From assembly GCA_910579965.1 (NCBI GenBank), contig CAJTWF010000039.1, positions 1-22,927 on the forward strand: 22,927 nt of DNA. Direction: 5' to 3'. Positions 20,817-22,927 of the stretch are shown here, piece by piece (the first letter of the stretch is position 1; the number at the start of each line of letters is the position of its first letter). The position numbers were made by a program, and so were the translations under genes. The notes under the pieces are model-generated. The model saw only the letters and a list, made by a program, of their open reading frames with translations. It was not told the DNA's origin and did not search any database. Source of the DNA: an uncultured Oscillospiraceae bacterium (GTDB lineage: Bacteria > Bacillota > Clostridia > Oscillospirales > Oscillospiraceae).

Positions 20817-22241
20817 ATGAAGAAGACCGAAAAGACCATGGAAAAAATTGTGGCCCTGTGCAAGGGCCGGGGCTTCATCTTCGCGGGAAGCGAGATCTAC
20901 GGGGGCCTCGCCAACACCTGGGACTACGGACCCCTGGGCGTGGAGCTGAAAAACAACGTCAAGCGGGCCTGGTGGAAGAAGTTCGTCCAGGAGAACCCCT
21001 ACAACGTGGGCCTGGACGCGGCCATCCTCATGAATCCCCAGGTGTGGGTTGCGTCCGGCCATGTGGGCGGCTTTTCTGACCCGCTGATGGACTGCAAGGA
21101 GTGCAAGGAGCGTTTCCGGGCTGACAAGCTGATGGAGGACTGGGCCCAGGCGCACGACTTTGACCTGGGCAAGCCGGTGGACGCCTTTTCCCAGGAGGAG
21201 ATGAAGGCGTTCATTGACGAGCACCAGATCCCCTGTCCCACCTGCGGCAAGCACAACTTCACCGATATCCGCAAGTTCAACCTCATGTTCAAGACCTTCC
21301 AGGGGGTGACGGAGGACGCGAAGAACACGGTCTATCTCCGTCCGGAGACGGCCCAGGGCATCTTCACCAACTTCCTCAACGTCCAGCGGTCCACCCGGCG
21401 GAAGCTGCCCTTCGGCGTGTGCCAGATCGGCAAGAGCTTCCGCAACGAGATCACCCCGGGCAATTTCATCTTCCGCACCCGTGAGTTTGAGCAGATGGAG
21501 CTGGAGTTCTTCTGCAAGCCGGGCACGGAGCTGGAGTGGTTCGCCTACTGGAAGAACTTCTGCCGCCAGTGGCTGCTGGATCTGGGCATCAAGGAGGAGA
21601 ACCTGCGGCTGCGGGACCACGATCCCGAGGAGCTGAGCCACTACTCCAACGCCACCACGGACTTTGAGTTCGCCTTCCCCTTCACAGAGTGGGGCGAGCT
21701 CTGGGGCGTGGCCAGCCGGACCAGCTTTGACCTGACCGCCCACCAGACCACCTCCGGCAAGGACCTGACGTACTTTGACCAGGAGGCCAACGAGCGGTAT
21801 ATCCCCTATGTCATCGAGCCCTCCCTGGGCGTGGAGCGGATGCTGCTGGCCTTCCTGTGCAACGCCTACGACGAGGAGGTGGTGGACCCGGAGAAAAACG
21901 ACGTGCGCACGGTTCTGCGCCTCCACCCGGCCCTGGCCCCCTTCAAGGCGGCGGTGCTGCCCCTGTCAAAGAAGCTCAGCGAAAAGGCCCTGGAGATCCA
22001 GGGGGAGCTGGCCAAGTACTGGATGGTGGACTACGACGACGCGGGCTCCATCGGCAAGCGCTACCGCCGGCAGGACGAGGTGGGCACCCCCTACTGCATC
22101 ACCGTGGACTTTGAGACCGTGGGAGACGACAAGACCCCGGCGGACAACTGCGTGACCATCCGGGAGCGGGATTCCATGCAGCAGGAGCGGGTCCCCATCA
22201 GCGAGCTGCGCGCCTGGCTGGAGACGCGGCTGGCCTATTAA
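20817..22241 (+). CDS. glyS: Glycyl-tRNA synthetase, dimeric single-chain type
   Basis: A 474-residue class II synthetase attaching glycine to tRNA-Gly; this is the alpha2 (archaeal/Gram-positive) type, not the alpha2-beta2 type. Motif 2 (FRNEITPGNFIFRTREFEQME) lies at about 208-228 and motif 3 (GVERMLLAF) at about 338-346. The N-terminal ILMNPQVWVASGHVGGFSDPL and YLRPETAQGIFTNF are family hallmarks. A zinc-ribbon-like insertion has C93-x2-C96 and C140-x2-C143. The C-terminal anticodon-binding domain (about 360-474) is complete. ATG at 20817 follows AAGGAG by about 12 bp. It is a single-gene unit under a glycine T-box. Confidence 0.97.
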   Translation: MKKTEKTMEKIVALCKGRGFIFAGSEIYGGLANTWDYGPLGVELKNNVKRAWWKKFVQENPYNVGLDAAILMNPQVWVASGHVGGFSDPLMDCKECKERFRADKLMEDWAQAHDFDLGKPVDAFSQEEMKAFIDEHQIPCPTCGKHNFTDIRKFNLMFKTFQGVTEDAKNTVYLRPETAQGIFTNFLNVQRSTRRKLPFGVCQIGKSFRNEITPGNFIFRTREFEQMELEFFCKPGTELEWFAYWKNFCRQWLLDLGIKEENLRLRDHDPEELSHYSNATTDFEFAFPFTEWGELWGVASRTSFDLTAHQTTSGKDLTYFDQEANERYIPYVIEPSLGVERMLLAFLCNAYDEEVVDPEKNDVRTVLRLHPALAPFKAAVLPLSKKLSEKALEIQGELAKYWMVDYDDAGSIGKRYRRQDEVGTPYCITVDFETVGDDKTPADNCVTIRERDSMQQERVPISELRAWLETRLAY

Positions 22242-22267
22242 GGGAAGCGATTGATAAAATGACGGCT

Positions 22268-22305
22268 AGGGCCGGCGCCGGCCCTCCCATTTGGCGGGAC
22301 CCGCC
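22268..22305 (+). terminator. Hairpins after glyS (weak terminator candidate)
   Basis: A perfect 9-bp palindrome AGGGCCGGC/GCCGGCCCT (22268-22285) is followed by CCCATTT and then a second short GGCGGG/CCGCC hairpin (22293-22305). There is no proper T-run, so termination efficiency is doubtful. Confidence 0.4.
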
Positions 22306-22325
22306 GGCCTGTCATGAAACCAGTC

Positions 22326-22354
22326 TTGACTTTTCACCGCCGGCTTTATATCAT
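22326..22354 (+). promoter_or_regulatory. Promoter of the small membrane protein gene
   Basis: TTGACT (22326-22331), 17 bp, TATCAT (22349-22354); both boxes match 5 of 6. The start codon is 24 bp past the -10 box, giving a very short leader that still holds TTTGGAGG. Confidence 0.75.
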
Positions 22355-22377
22355 CAAAAATATTTGGAGGATACGTC

Positions 22378-22698
22378 ATGCAAAAAAAGTTAACGGCACT
22401 TCTGCCATACGTGGTCATACTGGGCCTTGATTTCTACCTCCTCCCCCTTCTGGCAGGGGATACCGGCCCGGCCATGCTTCTCATGCTGTGCGTCATGCCC
22501 CTGGCCGCGCTTATTTCGGCCCTTGTCTGTGGGATGCGCACCGGCTTTGGCCTGATCCTTCCGGCCGCCGCTCTTCTGCTGTTTATCCCCACCATTTTCA
22601 TCTATTACAATTCATCCGCCTGGATCTATGCGCCGGTTTATGCCGCCGTCGTCCTCATCGGGACCGGCATAGGGGGCGCTTTTCACCGGAAAGCATAA
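22378..22698 (+). CDS. Small integral membrane protein of unknown function
   Basis: I do not recognise a named family. The 106-residue product is almost entirely hydrophobic, with about four membrane segments: residues 6-26, 31-52, 54-76 and 81-101. The N-terminus is short and basic (MQKK) and the C-terminus ends HRKA, which suggests both ends are cytoplasmic. The start ATG at 22378 follows GGAGG by 7 bp, and a good promoter lies immediately upstream, so it is very likely a real gene transcribed alone. No motif indicates a substrate. Confidence 0.8.
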   Translation: MQKKLTALLPYVVILGLDFYLLPLLAGDTGPAMLLMLCVMPLAALISALVCGMRTGFGLILPAAALLLFIPTIFIYYNSSAWIYAPVYAAVVLIGTGIGGAFHRKA

Positions 22699-22728
22699 GA
22701 ACCCTCCAGCGCCGTTTACGCGGACAGC

Positions 22729-22773
22729 GGACAGAGCGCCTCCTGTCCCCTGTTCTGAGCGCCTGTTCAGAAC
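22729..22773. repeat. Two tandem stem-loops with related loops
   Basis: GGACAG/CTGTCC arms (22729-22748, loop AGCGCCTC) are followed after three bases by GTTCTGA/TCAGAAC arms (22752-22773, loop GCGCCTGT). Both loops are 8 bases and share GCGCCT. No T-run follows. They may end the membrane-protein transcript or be part of a repeat. Confidence 0.4.
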
Positions 22774-22786
22774 CTCCCCGCCCCTG

Positions 22787-22887
22787 TAAGAGCCTGTTTA
22801 AAAGAAACCTAAACAAAACATAAGACTTGTCCCCTTGTCAAAAACAGGAAAATGGAATATAATATCTGGAGTTAAGAGCCTGTTTAA
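22787..22887. repeat. 15-bp direct repeat bracketing a promoter
   Basis: TAAGAGCCTGTTTAA occurs at 22787-22801 and again at 22873-22887, 86 bp apart. The motif resembles ends of insertion sequences, but no transposase is visible before the window ends. Confidence 0.5.
22835..22863 (+). promoter_or_regulatory. Strong promoter reading out of the window
   Basis: TTGTCA (22835-22840), 17 bp, TATAAT (22858-22863): 5/6 and 6/6 matches. It must serve a gene or RNA beginning at or beyond the right edge. Confidence 0.75.
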
Positions 22888-22927
22888 TATCTCGACGTGT
22901 ATGGATTGGCGAGTGGATTTTTTGCCC

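Noticed and set aside
1..22927. CRISPR array, toxin-antitoxin or phage-defence island
   Set aside because: No regularly spaced repeats and no nuclease, helicase, toxin or restriction genes were found; the Xre/DUF3788-type pair lacks toxin features.

Overview
This window looks like a chromosomal segment of a GC-rich Gram-positive anaerobe, most likely a clostridial gut bacterium of the Oscillospiraceae type. Four things point there: two T-box leaders, a MurT/GatD-type peptidoglycan amidation pair, a four-cluster ferredoxin, and strong AGGAGG ribosome binding sites with canonical -35/-10 promoters at 17-bp spacing. The genus is my inference; no marker fixes it.

Layout. 1-314 is the 3' end of a large serine recombinase, so the left edge is the border of a mobile element abutting a tRNA pair (tRNA-Leu CAA, tRNA-Arg CCT; minus strand, consensus promoter). 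725-3134 (minus) holds a polyferredoxin and a YgiQ-family radical SAM protein. 3616-7533 (minus) is a methionine locus: a T-box leader with a probable AUG (Met) specifier, an AT-rich metallo-beta-lactamase-fold gene, then metN-metI-metQ with overlapping genes and a strong hairpin terminator. 7661-9375 (plus) carries an Xre-type regulator and a DUF3788-type gene behind a complex promoter/leader region. 9482-12360 (plus) has a ROK sugar kinase, a translationally coupled class I mannose-6-phosphate isomerase starting at TTG, and a CmpB-type membrane protein. 12603-14117 (plus) holds an unrecognised 96-residue protein and a secreted SH3b/NlpC-P60 hydrolase. 14400-15443 (plus) is an M42 aminopeptidase, convergent with murT-gatD (15502-17578, minus). 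Next come an alpha/beta hydrolase and mnmG (minus), then divergently a glycine T-box with glyS (plus), and a small membrane protein with its own promoter. The right edge has tandem hairpins, a 15-bp direct repeat and a strong outward promoter.

How genes work together. The Met T-box would tie uptake of methionine (MetNIQ) to uncharged tRNA-Met, as the Gly T-box ties glyS to tRNA-Gly; the two specifier loops align almost base for base. MurT and GatD together amidate lipid II D-glutamate, but this GatD has Thr where the catalytic Cys is expected. ROK kinase and ManA together can feed mannose or fructose into glycolysis.

I see no CRISPR array, no defence island and no clearly novel multi-gene system. 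The observations most worth a second look are the Cys-lacking GatD, the Met T-box whose first gene is an AT-rich hydrolase and whose leader contains an interspersed repeat, and a promoter-plus-terminator unit upstream of the Xre gene that could make a small RNA.
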